In this document: positions 1 to 8,755 of the stretch, piece by piece
Layout: each line of letters begins with the position of its first letter
Position numbering within the stretch: the stretch's first letter is position 1
Assembly (NCBI RefSeq): GCF_900457465.1
Contig: NZ_UAUU01000003.1
Location: forward strand, 91,063-155,062
From: Sphingobacterium multivorum
GTDB taxonomy: Bacteria; Bacteroidota; Bacteroidia; Sphingobacteriales; Sphingobacteriaceae
Length of the DNA stretch: 64,000 nucleotides
Direction: 5' to 3'
Notes under the pieces: generated by a model
Database searches by the model: none
Told to the model about the DNA's origin: nothing
What the model saw: the letters and a program-made list of their open reading frames with translations, nothing else
Translations under genes and position numbers: made by a program

Positions 1-439
1 TACGGATATACTCTTTTACTCCGGGCACAACAGGTGACAAAAATTTATAATAACCAACGTATGCAGTGGTATCTGCCAGACTTTTACCATTTCGATTGAC
101 GCTGAACCCAATCCGGATGTTCTTGGAGTATTTTATCCCTGTCATGTTCCAAGTTCATCGTCCCAAAGCCACGCGATAACTTGGATGCCATATTTTTTTG
201 CAATGGGAATTGCTACCGATACTCGTCTGGACTGGCGGCATTTAACATTACGCCATCGATTCCTAAATAATTCATCTCACGGCAAATTGAATCAAGTTTG
301 TTTTGGCGTTGTAATCTAGCCAAGTCCAAAACATGGCGGGTTTTTCTTTGTCAGCAGCGTGGCTTGTGGTTATTGAAAAACCCTGAATGATCAGGAGAAG
401 CAGGCAAATAAAACATGTCTTGATTAATTTTTCTTTCAT
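1..439 (-). pseudogene. Decayed secreted TIM-barrel hydrolase remnant (5' part, several frameshifts)
   Basis: Read on the minus strand from the ATG at 439, a signal peptide (MKEKLIK, a hydrophobic stretch, then an AHAAD-like cleavage region) leads into WTWLDYNAK. The frame is then lost, but coherent protein continues by switching frames at least four times: IDGVMLNAASPDEYR, then VAIPIAKKYGIQVIAWLW, then TMNLEHDRDKILQEHPDWV, then SVNRNGKSLADTTAYVGYY up to the window edge. The text resembles the start of a glycoside-hydrolase-like TIM barrel (GHL10/family 10 glycosylhydrolase-like proteins); that family call is from memory of such sequences. The number of breaks within about 440 bases argues for real decay rather than a single sequencing error. 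The 3' part lies outside the window. Confidence 0.6.
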
Positions 440-651
440 AATATTTATCGATTCTAAAAATTGCATACCATAATTTACGCGCGAAGTTTTCAGTGAGTTC
501 AATGGCTCCTTAAAAGATCAATCTGCGAATTTGAAAATTAGATTAGTTTAATGTTCGTCCGTGAAATTACACAAAAACATGGAATTTACACGATACCATT
601 TTAGAATCGGACTGGTTTTCTTACAGTTATTAAATTATATTAAAATAACAA

Positions 652-667
652 AACATTTTCTAATGTT
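652..667. promoter_or_regulatory. Palindrome upstream of the porin gene
   Basis: AACATT-TTCT-AATGTT is a perfect 6-bp inverted repeat with a 4-bp spacer, lying 93-108 bases before the porin start in an AT-rich intergenic region. It could be a regulator site for the porin/transporter/dehydrogenase set. It may also be chance in such AT-rich DNA; no regulator gene is adjacent. Confidence 0.25.
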
Positions 668-759
668 ATCTGTTGTTACTACAATACCAAATCGAAGAAG
701 TAACATTATTAACAACGAAAAGTAGGCCGGGCTACTCGCTAAGGCCAAATTGTTTTGAT

Positions 760-1926
760 ATGAAGAAACATTACATTCCACTCCTTATTGCGTGCTCACT
801 ATTGAATAACCTGGCCAACGGGCAAGAAGTAGGGACCGAACAACAAAGCAAAGTAGATTCTGTAAAACTAACCAAGGATGATACGATTTATCCCAAGCTT
901 CAGGTAAAAGGTTTATTTCAGGCCAGATACCTTGTGAGTGGCACAAAAGATGTAGACGTTAATGGACTGCATCACAGTGATGGTTCTGGTACGGACAACA
1001 ATTTTATGGTGAAGTATATGCGCGTTCAGATGCGTGCCCAAATTAGCAAACGCACAGAGGTGACAGTTTTGGCAAATCTCGCGGATTTTAAAAGCGATCC
1101 GAAAACAAAAGTTCTCGAAAATGCTTATTTGAAATATACATTTAGTCCCAAATTGGCGATTACAGTAGGCCAATTCCGTCCCTGGTTTGGTATTGAAGAG
1201 ACTTATCCAATTGATATTATCAAATCATTGGATTGGTCCAATCAATATCTTGAGTTTGGCAAACTCGGCTGGGCAAGCTTTCAGATCGGCGTGGCAGCGA
1301 CAGGTGAGACCACGCTTGGGGAAATGCCTTTTAGCTACTCGTTATCCGTGGTAAATGGAAATGGAAAAAATCAGGTAGTCGATAACGACAATGGCAAACA
1401 ATATGCTACGCGTCTTGTCTTTGGCCTTTCGAAGAAGTATAGTGTTAACTTAGGGCTCAATGGGGGGATTGGCGAGGTTATGAAAAAACAGGTGCACGCA
1501 TTGGGTGTTGATCTAACCGGAAATGTGAACTTTGGCAAGCGCTGGAATCTCGATATGCAGCTGGAAGCAAAACAGGCGATCAATCATAGCCTGTACTATT
1601 CGTTGGACGAGAGTGCTCGTAGCTCCAAATTGAGCGATTACCTTGTACGGGGTATTTATTTTCTTCCAAACTTAAGATACGAAGTAAATTATTTCAACCT
1701 AAGCGCTTTCGAGCTATCTTGCCGATATGAATACATTGATCCTAATTATAAACTAAATGCAAATGGACGTCAAACATACACACCGATGTTCGGTCTAGAA
1801 TTTTTAAAAAATTATGGTGCAAGGATTCAGCTTGGTGTCCAGTTAGACCGGTATAAAAAGCAGACCGAAAATACCAGTGAATTCAATAAGAACTTATTTA
1901 TTATTCAAGTGCAAAGTCGATTCTAA
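760..1926 (+). CDS. Porin of the phosphate-selective OprO/OprP type
   Basis: Predicted 388-residue outer-membrane beta-barrel. The start at 760 (MKKHYIPL) is preferred over the upstream in-frame codon at 673 because it begins a clear signal peptide ending near ANGQE. The mature part has alternating polar and aromatic strands such as LQVKGLFQARYLVSG, KLAITVGQFRPWFGIEE and a terminal strand ending in RF, as expected for a BAM-inserted barrel. Proteins like this in Bacteroidota are annotated phosphate-selective porin O/P, but the name says little about the true solute. The gene runs into a DASS symporter 20 bases later and then the succinate dehydrogenase genes, so a dicarboxylate channel role is a reasonable inference. 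Confidence 0.8.
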   Translation: MKKHYIPLLIACSLLNNLANGQEVGTEQQSKVDSVKLTKDDTIYPKLQVKGLFQARYLVSGTKDVDVNGLHHSDGSGTDNNFMVKYMRVQMRAQISKRTEVTVLANLADFKSDPKTKVLENAYLKYTFSPKLAITVGQFRPWFGIEETYPIDIIKSLDWSNQYLEFGKLGWASFQIGVAATGETTLGEMPFSYSLSVVNGNGKNQVVDNDNGKQYATRLVFGLSKKYSVNLGLNGGIGEVMKKQVHALGVDLTGNVNFGKRWNLDMQLEAKQAINHSLYYSLDESARSSKLSDYLVRGIYFLPNLRYEVNYFNLSAFELSCRYEYIDPNYKLNANGRQTYTPMFGLEFLKNYGARIQLGVQLDRYKKQTENTSEFNKNLFIIQVQSRF

Positions 1927-1946
1927 TTTATTAAACCACGCTTATT

Positions 1947-3377
1947 ATGAAAGAAATCAGTATTAAAAATATTGCCATCACTTTTCTTGTGGCACTCATT
2001 TTATGGTTTATCCCAATACCGAAAGGAGTCAGCCCAGAAGCTTGGCATCTCTTTGCTATCTTCGCAGCAACTATTCTTGGGATTATTTTAAAAGCAGCTC
2101 CAATGGGTACCATGTGTATGATGGCCATAGCATTTACTGCGCTGACACAAGTGTTGGCCCCCGGAGATGCTGGTAAATCCATTACCAAAGCTTTGACCGG
2201 TTTTGGCGACAAAGTTATCTGGCTGATTGGTATCTCTTTTTTTATTGCTCGCGGTTTCATAAAAACCGGTCTTGGCAATCGGATTGCATTTCTTTTCATT
2301 CGTGTTTTTGGAAAAAGTTCGCTCGGGTTAGCCTATGGATTGGGACTGGCAGACGTCTGTTTAGCTCCAGCAATCCCGAGCAATACGGCTCGAGGCGGTG
2401 GAATTATATATCCAATTATGAAATCCATGGCTATTAGTTTTGATTCCGTCCCCGATAAACCAGAGACACATCGGAAATTGGGATCCTATCTTACTTTAAA
2501 TAGCTATTATATGAATCTTATCGCATCTTCGATGTTTTTGACTGGGACGGCCAGTAATCCAATGTGTCAAAAATTTGCTGCTAACCTGGGAATCGACATT
2601 ACTTGGATGTCCTGGGCCATTGCGGGATTCATACCTGGTATTGTCGCCTTTTTTGTGGTACCGCTTGTTCTTTACAAATTATATCCGCCTGAATTAAAAA
2701 AAACAGGCGATGCGCCGAAGATGGCGGCACAGAAACTAAAAGAGATGGGGCCTATTTCGAGGAATGAGTGGTTAATGCTTTTGGCATTCTTTATCTTATT
2801 GGCATTATGGATCTTTGGTGGATCCTTTTCAATTGATGCTACAACGACGGCTTTTATAGGTTTAACGCTACTGTTACTAACCTCTGTGTTGACCTGGGAG
2901 GATGTTAAAGCAGAAAAAGGAGCATGGGATACGATTGTTTGGTTTGCTGTGTTGGTCATGATGGCCAGTTCATTAAACGAATTGGGATTCATCGGCTGGT
3001 TTAGTGATTTGATTAAAGTACAGATTGGTGATTTGAGCTGGCAAATAGCCTTTCCTGTCATTATTCTTGTTTACTTCTTTAGTCACTACATTTTCGCTAG
3101 CGCCACTGCCCATGTAGCAGCGATGTATGCCGCTTTGTTGGGTGTCGGTGTTTCTTTAGGCATTCCACCAATGCTGCTTGCGATGATGCTTGGATTTCTA
3201 GGCTCCATCTATGGTGTATTAACACATTATGGCCATGGCCCTGCACCGGTATTTTTCGGAAGTGGCTATGTTGATTTAAAATCATGGTGGTTGCGTGGAT
3301 TGGAAATCGGTATCGTATTATTGGTGATTTACATGGGTGTTGGTGGATTGTGGATGAAGGTTATAGGTTATTATTAA
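1947..3377 (+). CDS. DASS-family sodium:dicarboxylate symporter
   Basis: A 476-residue inner-membrane protein with about a dozen hydrophobic segments. The hallmark DASS (SLC13/CitT) substrate and sodium loops are visible: IPSNTARGG around residues 144-151 and LTGTASNP around 199-205, with a related ASATAH element in the second half. Family members take up citrate, succinate, malate, fumarate or 2-oxoglutarate with sodium or in exchange. Its place between a porin and succinate dehydrogenase/fumarate reductase genes, all on the same strand with 16-20 base gaps, suggests a C4-dicarboxylate substrate. The exact substrate cannot be read from the sequence. Confidence 0.88.
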   Translation: MKEISIKNIAITFLVALILWFIPIPKGVSPEAWHLFAIFAATILGIILKAAPMGTMCMMAIAFTALTQVLAPGDAGKSITKALTGFGDKVIWLIGISFFIARGFIKTGLGNRIAFLFIRVFGKSSLGLAYGLGLADVCLAPAIPSNTARGGGIIYPIMKSMAISFDSVPDKPETHRKLGSYLTLNSYYMNLIASSMFLTGTASNPMCQKFAANLGIDITWMSWAIAGFIPGIVAFFVVPLVLYKLYPPELKKTGDAPKMAAQKLKEMGPISRNEWLMLLAFFILLALWIFGGSFSIDATTTAFIGLTLLLLTSVLTWEDVKAEKGAWDTIVWFAVLVMMASSLNELGFIGWFSDLIKVQIGDLSWQIAFPVIILVYFFSHYIFASATAHVAAMYAALLGVGVSLGIPPMLLAMMLGFLGSIYGVLTHYGHGPAPVFFGSGYVDLKSWWLRGLEIGIVLLVIYMGVGGLWMKVIGYY

Positions 3378-3393
3378 AAATTAGGATCTTATT

Positions 3394-4050
3394 ATGTTAT
3401 CTACTTTGTCAAAAAAGATGCTCATGTGCCTGACTGGATTGTTTTTAGCGTTCTTTTTGCTGATTCACTTCCTAGGGAACTTACAGCTATTCTTGCCGCA
3501 GGAACAAGCACATTTACAATTTAATGCCTACTCACATTTTCTAGCGGGCAATATCTTGATCAAGATTATCTCTTATGTACTTTATGCCAGCATTATCCTT
3601 CATGCCTTAGATGGCCTTGTCATTACATTAAAAAATAAAAAGGAGGGAGCTGTTTATAAATCGGATCATCGCGGAAGAGCAAGCAAATGGTACTCGCGTA
3701 ATATGGGAATTTTAGGTACTATAATTCTCATCTTTTTAGTTATCCATTTTCAGAATTTTTGGTATGTATACAAATTTGGTGCAACCCCGCTTGATGAGCG
3801 GGGGAACAAGGACTTATATGTTTTGGTCATCGCTGTCTTCCAACAATGGTGGTACGTCCTTATCTATGTATTATCTATGATAGCCTTGTGTTATCATCTT
3901 ATTCACGGGATTCATAGCGCAATTCGAACCTTAGGATTATTTCATCCAAAATTTGTCAAATGGTTTAAGATCCTTGGCATTGGCTATTCGGTTATCATTA
4001 GTTTGGGCTTTGCCATGATGCCTGTTTATATATTCTTTACAGTAAACTAA
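3394..4050 (+). CDS. sdhC: Succinate dehydrogenase/fumarate reductase cytochrome b558 subunit
   Basis: A 218-residue membrane anchor of the b558 type with five hydrophobic helices, as in the Bacillus/Wolinella-type complexes. It carries candidate haem-ligand histidines in helices at LLIHFLGNLQ, ILHALDG, VIHFQNF and YHLIHGIHSA. It would pass electrons between menaquinone and the iron-sulfur subunit. It directly precedes sdhA (12-base gap) and sdhB, giving the C-A-B order usual in Bacteroidota. The direction of catalysis (succinate oxidation or fumarate reduction) is not decidable from sequence. Confidence 0.92.
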   Translation: MLSTLSKKMLMCLTGLFLAFFLLIHFLGNLQLFLPQEQAHLQFNAYSHFLAGNILIKIISYVLYASIILHALDGLVITLKNKKEGAVYKSDHRGRASKWYSRNMGILGTIILIFLVIHFQNFWYVYKFGATPLDERGNKDLYVLVIAVFQQWWYVLIYVLSMIALCYHLIHGIHSAIRTLGLFHPKFVKWFKILGIGYSVIISLGFAMMPVYIFFTVN

Positions 4051-4062
4051 AGCGGATAAATC

Positions 4063-5979
4063 ATGATATTAAATTCAAAAATACCAGAAGGGCCATTGGA
4101 TGAAAAATGGACACGCTATAAGAAGACTGCCAAATTAGTTAATCCCGCCAATCGCAAAAAATTGGATGTTATCGTGATTGGTACAGGGTTGGCGGGTAGT
4201 TCTATTGCAGCCTCCCTTGGCGAGATGGGGTATCAGGTGAAATCATTTTGTTTTCAGGACAGTCCGCGACGGGCGCATTCCGTCGCAGCGCAGGGCGGGG
4301 TAAATGCGGCAAAGAACTATAAAAATGATGGAGATAGCGTTTACAGAATGTTTGTTGACACCTTAAAAGGAGGGGATTTCCGTGCACGTGAAGCAAATGT
4401 ATACCGCATGGCAGAATGCTCACTTAATTTGATCGATCAAGCTGTAGCCCAAGGAGTTCCTTTTGGACGAGAATACGGCGGCTATTTAAATAATCGCTCT
4501 TTTGGCGGCGTACAGGTAAGTCGGACGTTCTATGCAAGAGGCCAAACCGGGCAGCAGCTTCTTTTGGGCGCCTACCAGGCACTTATGCGCCAGGTAGGAA
4601 AGGGAACCGTGCAACTTTTTACACGACATGAGATGCTTGATGTTGTTGTTATCGATGGAAAGGCACGTGGTGTTATCGTACGTAATCTAGATACGGGCGA
4701 TATTGAACGGCATGCGGCCCATACAGTTGTATTAGCAACAGGAGGTTATGGTAAAATATATTACCTATCGACCTTGGCTATGGGATGTAACGGTTCGGCA
4801 ATCTGGCGCGCACATAAAAAGGGCGCATTAATGGCTTCTCCGAGCTGGATTCAGATTCACCCGACGTCCTTACCACAATCGGGCAGTTATCAGTCTAAAT
4901 TAACCTTAATGTCGGAGTCTTTGCGCAATGACGGAAGAATATGGGTCCCCATGAAGGAAGGTGAGACGCGAGAACCCAACGCTATTCCGGAGGAAGAACG
5001 GGATTACTATTTAGAACGACGGTATCCCGCATTTGGAAATCTTGCCCCACGGGATATTTCCTCTCGGGCGGCAAAGGAACGGATCGATGCCGGCTTTGGG
5101 ATTGGTCCACTCAAAAATGCTGTTTATCTTGATTTTGCGAAGGCTATCAGAGAACAGGGGAAACAGAAAATACAGGAAAAATATGGTAATCTATTTGACA
5201 TGTATGAAAAGATTACGGGATATGATGCTTATAGCGTACCGATGATGATTTCACCGTCTGCACACTTTTCCATGGGCGGTTTATGGGTCGATTATGAGTT
5301 GATGACGAGTCTGCCAGGTTTATTTGCGCTTGGCGAAGCTAATTTTGCGGACCATGGTGCAAACAGACTTGGGGCAAACTCACTGCTTCAGGCATCTGTC
5401 GATGGCTATTTTATCGGTCCCTATACGATTGCCAATTATTTGGCAAACGATATTCATACGGGGAAAATTTCCACAGATCATATTGCGTTTGAACGTGCTG
5501 AAGAGGATGTTAGAAAACAAATCGACGTATTTTTGAAAATCAAAGGCAGTAAAACTGTGGATTATTTCCATAAAACACTCGGCAAAATACTCTATGACTA
5601 TTGTGGGCTGGCACGTAATGAAAAAGGGCTTCGCTATGCTATTGAAGAAATTAGAAAGCTAAAACAAGAATTTTTCAAGGACGTTATTGTCAGCGGCGAG
5701 GCCGATACGTTAAATAGCGAACTGGAGAAAGCCGGACGTGTAGCAGACTATTTTGAGATTGGAGAACTGATGTGTTATGATGCATTGACGCGAAATGAAT
5801 CCTGTGGAGCGCATTTTCGGGAAGAATATCAAACTGCAGACGGAGAGGCGCTACGTAACGATGCCGAATACCAATTTATTTCCGCTTGGTTATGGAAGGG
5901 AGAAAATGAAGAACCTGAGTTGGTCAAAGAACCGTTGACCTTTGAAGAAATACAACCAACTGTTAGGAGCTATAAATAA
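4063..5979 (+). CDS. sdhA: Succinate dehydrogenase/fumarate reductase flavoprotein subunit
   Basis: A 638-residue FAD subunit. The dinucleotide fold GTGLAG is at residues 40-45, and H72 in HSVAAQGG is the expected covalent flavin attachment histidine. The substrate loop HPTSLP, the active-site region [14 protein letters not shown] and the C-terminal [12 protein letters not shown] motif are all present, so the enzyme looks intact. It matches the longer Wolinella/Bacteroidota-type subunits. It catalyses succinate/fumarate interconversion on the cytoplasmic face together with SdhB and the b558 anchor. It ends 6 bases before the sdhB reading frame. Confidence 0.95.
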   Translation: MILNSKIPEGPLDEKWTRYKKTAKLVNPANRKKLDVIVIGTGLAGSSIAASLGEMGYQVKSFCFQDSPRRAHSVAAQGGVNAAKNYKNDGDSVYRMFVDTLKGGDFRAREANVYRMAECSLNLIDQAVAQGVPFGREYGGYLNNRSFGGVQVSRTFYARGQTGQQLLLGAYQALMRQVGKGTVQLFTRHEMLDVVVIDGKARGVIVRNLDTGDIERHAAHTVVLATGGYGKIYYLSTLAMGCNGSAIWRAHKKGALMASPSWIQIHPTSLPQSGSYQSKLTLMSESLRNDGRIWVPMKEGETREPNAIPEEERDYYLERRYPAFGNLAPRDISSRAAKERIDAGFGIGPLKNAVYLDFAKAIREQGKQKIQEKYGNLFDMYEKITGYDAYSVPMMISPSAHFSMGGLWVDYELMTSLPGLFALGEANFADHGANRLGANSLLQASVDGYFIGPYTIANYLANDIHTGKISTDHIAFERAEEDVRKQIDVFLKIKGSKTVDYFHKTLGKILYDYCGLARNEKGLRYAIEEIRKLKQEFFKDVIVSGEADTLNSELEKAGRVADYFEIGELMCYDALTRNESCGAHFREEYQTADGEALRNDAEYQFISAWLWKGENEEPELVKEPLTFEEIQPTVRSYK

Positions 5980-5990
5980 AATGAATGATT

Positions 5991-6740
5991 ATGGATTTAT
6001 ATCTTAAAATATGGCGACAAAAGGATCGCAATGCTACAGGCAAATTAGTGACGTACACATTAACTGACCTAAATCCGCATATGTCTTTTTTGGAAATGTT
6101 GGATACTTTAAATGAACAGTTGATAACAGGAGGAGAAGAGCCCGTCGAGTTCGATCACGACTGTCGTGAAGGAATTTGCGGGCAGTGCGGAATGATGATT
6201 AACGGCATTGCACATGGGCCCCTTAAGCATACGACGACTTGCCAGTTACATTTACGTTCATTTAAAGACAAGGATACCATTACCATAGAACCTTTTCGTT
6301 CAGCCGCATTTCATATAAAAAAAGATCTGAAAGTGGATCGTTCCGCATTCGATCGAATTATTTCTTCTGGTGGATTTGTCTCTATTAATACAGGACAGGC
6401 TCCAGATGCAACAGCCATTCCTATTTCTCATGAATTAGCTGAATCGGCATTTGACTCGGCAGCCTGTATAGGTTGTGGTGCTTGTGTGGCGACGTGCAAA
6501 AATGGCAGCGCGGCCCTTTTTACCTCAGCAAAGATCACCCATATGGCACTATTACCACAAGGAAAGGAAGAGCGTAGTCAACGGGTATTAAATATGATCA
6601 AACAAATGGATAAGGAGTCCTTCGGTCATTGTTCAAATACAGAAGCGTGCGAGGTAGAGTGTCCACAAGGTATATCTGTACTGAATATCGCACGTATGAA
6701 TTTTGAGTATAACAAGGCACTATTTTTTAAAAAGAAATAA
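5991..6740 (+). CDS. sdhB: Succinate dehydrogenase/fumarate reductase iron-sulfur subunit
   Basis: About 249 residues with all three cluster motifs in order: the [2Fe-2S] ligands in [12 protein letters not shown], then the [4Fe-4S] set [11 protein letters not shown] and the [3Fe-4S] set [14 protein letters not shown]. Two ATGs lie close together (5985 and 5991); [10 protein letters not shown] at 5991 fits the family start better, and an AGGAG is present upstream near 5965. It relays electrons between SdhA and the cytochrome. It is the last gene of the porin-symporter-dehydrogenase set; no strong terminator is seen after it. Confidence 0.93.
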   Translation: MDLYLKIWRQKDRNATGKLVTYTLTDLNPHMSFLEMLDTLNEQLITGGEEPVEFDHDCREGICGQCGMMINGIAHGPLKHTTTCQLHLRSFKDKDTITIEPFRSAAFHIKKDLKVDRSAFDRIISSGGFVSINTGQAPDATAIPISHELAESAFDSAACIGCGACVATCKNGSAALFTSAKITHMALLPQGKEERSQRVLNMIKQMDKESFGHCSNTEACEVECPQGISVLNIARMNFEYNKALFFKKK

Positions 6741-6943
6741 AGACCAACGGTCGAAAAAAGTGGCACGATAGTTTCTTATATCGGATTTATAATAAAGACT
6801 GAAGCCATAAAAAGAGCGATACCGGATCGTTGAAGATGACTCACCTTATCCCTGAAAGTAGGGATTTGTAAGATTTTATGGTTAATAAATAGGTTTTTGT
6901 AGTAATTTTGAAAAAAGAAATTCATTAAGTTATAGCGATTGAT

Positions 6944-7886
6944 ATGAAGTGTAGTAGGTTGTTTGTGGTACTTTTCATTTGTAGTATAGTGTTTAGTGTA
7001 ACCGCATGTAAGGATTTTTTCAAACAAAGTCTTGGGAAAAGGCGAACTGAAGGACACACTTACGGAGAAATTGGTTGTTAAGGAAAAAATACCACATTTG
7101 TTGAATAGGTGGGATTCGCTTCAGAAAAATCAGATACACTTTACAGTAGATAGTCTACACCCTGTTCCGATCAAACAACAAAGACGTGAGCTAAAGGACT
7201 CCCTGCGGAAAGCATTTGATAAGCAACCAAAACATATTTATTTGACTTTTGATGATGGCCCATTAATTGGTAGTGCTTTTATTGATTCTATTGCGAAAGA
7301 AAAAAACATTAAAGTGAGTGTATTCTTGATTGGTAAACATGCGAATATGAGCAAAGGAAGAAAACGCGATCTTGCCCGTTATGAATCCAATCCACTTATA
7401 GCCTGTTATAATCACAGCTATACGCACGCAAACAATCAATATTCAAGATTTTATAGTAACCCCCAAAATGCTTTTGCTGATTTTGAAAAGAATGAAAAAG
7501 ATCTCCATTTAAAACATAAAATTGTTCGGCTTCCAGGAAGGAATATTTGGATATATGATAATGTTCGTAAGATTGACCTTAAGAATGGATCCAGCACAGC
7601 CGATCTATTGCATAAGAACGGATATACAATTTATGGCTGGGATGTCGAGTGGCGGCTTAATAGCGTTACTGGTACGCCCATACAGAGCCAAGAGTCTACC
7701 TTGTCTCATATCCGAAATTATATGAACAACAAAAGCTCAATGGTACCTAATAATGTTGTTTTCTTAATGCATGATGATATGTTTCAAACGCGAAAAGGGC
7801 AGCAGGAGTTATCCACTTTAATTGATGCATTAAAAAAAGAAGGCTACCAGTTTGAATTGATGCAAGATTATCCGATTAAGTATTAG
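6944..7886 (+). pseudogene. Polysaccharide deacetylase lipoprotein, frameshifted after the signal peptide
   Basis: The catalytic part (frame of 7032) is a NodB-fold deacetylase: TFDDGP is the metal-binding motif 1, NHSYTHAN is the HxxxH motif 2 and RLPGRN is motif 3. A lipoprotein signal peptide starts at the ATG at 6944 (MKCSRLF, hydrophobic core, FSVTAC lipobox) but in another frame. The two frames would join cleanly near 7014-7040 if one base were removed, for example from the T6 run at 7015-7020 or the A4 run at 7037-7040. As sequenced, translation of the domain would have to start internally (TTG at 7032) and would lose the lipid anchor. This is either a true mutation or a homopolymer error. 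Members remove N- or O-acetyl groups from polysaccharides. Confidence 0.78.
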
Positions 7887-8264
7887 ATAGGTTCGCCAGC
7901 TGTCATCTCATCAAAACCCATTTCTTTTGCAATCTGATGAGCACCAAGAATTAATTTACCGCCAATTCCCTGTCCTTGAAACTGAGGTAGCACAGCGACA
8001 GGAGCCAAGGCAAGAGAATCGGATGTTTTTTTGATTCTCTTTATCGATAATCTTCACCTTTGTCAGGAGTATATAGCCTGCTATTTCTCCTTCAGCTTCA
8101 GCTACCATTGACAGTTGTGGTATAAATTCTGCTGTCCTTCTTAGTTTTTCTACTAAAATGTGCTCTTGATGATCGCTATACTGTTCGTTTTCAAAGGCGA
8201 GTCGGATCAGTTCGAATACAATCGTTGTGTCACTTGACTTTTCTGTCCTAATATTTACAGTCAT
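7883..8264 (-). pseudogene. Broken GNAT-family N-acetyltransferase
   Basis: The N-terminal half reads MTVNIRTEKSSDTT through SMVAEAEGEIAGYILLTKVKI, a typical GNAT beginning. The frame breaks in an A7 run (8026-8032 on the plus strand). Shifting by one base restores SLALAPVAVLPQFQGQGIGG, the acetyl-CoA binding loop (Q/RxxGxG/A), which ends soon after at EPI-stop. Relatives continue about 60 residues further with the LGHxxYYxxFGF region, which is missing here. The gene is therefore both frameshifted and 3'-truncated, and its end overlaps the end of the convergent deacetylase gene by a few bases. Confidence 0.72.
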
Positions 8265-8755
8265 AGTTTTTTTGTAGATACAACTATTTCTTCGCTATTA
8301 ATAAAGCCGTTTTTGGCCCCATTATTTGTAGGTACATAGTTGTTTAGAAAAAATCAATTATAGATCTAATTATATAGGATAAATATGCGTATTAATATTT
8401 GAAAAATTGATAATATAGTTTCTAAATGATAAAAAGTACTTTTCCTCAGGACTTTCTATTTGCAGTGTTTTACTAGTTCTTTGATCTTGCGTTGAGTAGC
8501 AAAAGCGCTGGAAACAATTTTGAGAAAATGAATTTACAATTGATTTGTTTTTCAATAAATTATCTGATTACCAATCACTTAATAACAATAGTGTTAAATA
8601 GTGTAAAAATAACACTTGCAATGTATATTTATTTTCGTATTTTCATGTTAAATAAACAATTATAAATCGCCTCCAGTAGACACCTAAACCGATACGTCTT
8701 AGAGGTAAAAAAAATAACTAATTAAACACAAAATTTAAACAATTAAACAGTTTTT
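8265..8755. other. Long AT-rich leader before susC, with one inverted repeat
   Basis: No credible gene is seen in these 490 bases. An inverted repeat AGTGTTA (8590-8596) and TAACACT (8610-8616) with a 13-base spacer lies about 140 bases before the susC start and is a possible operator or promoter-proximal hairpin. No sigma/anti-sigma or hybrid two-component gene is adjacent, so how the SusC/SusD pair is controlled is not visible. Confidence 0.3.

Noticed and set aside
2672..3061. 129-residue antisense frame inside the DASS gene
   Set aside because: Shadow of a well-supported membrane transporter gene.
6776..7057. 93-residue minus-strand frame before the deacetylase
   Set aside because: It covers the lipoprotein signal peptide of the deacetylase on the plus strand and has no protein-like features.
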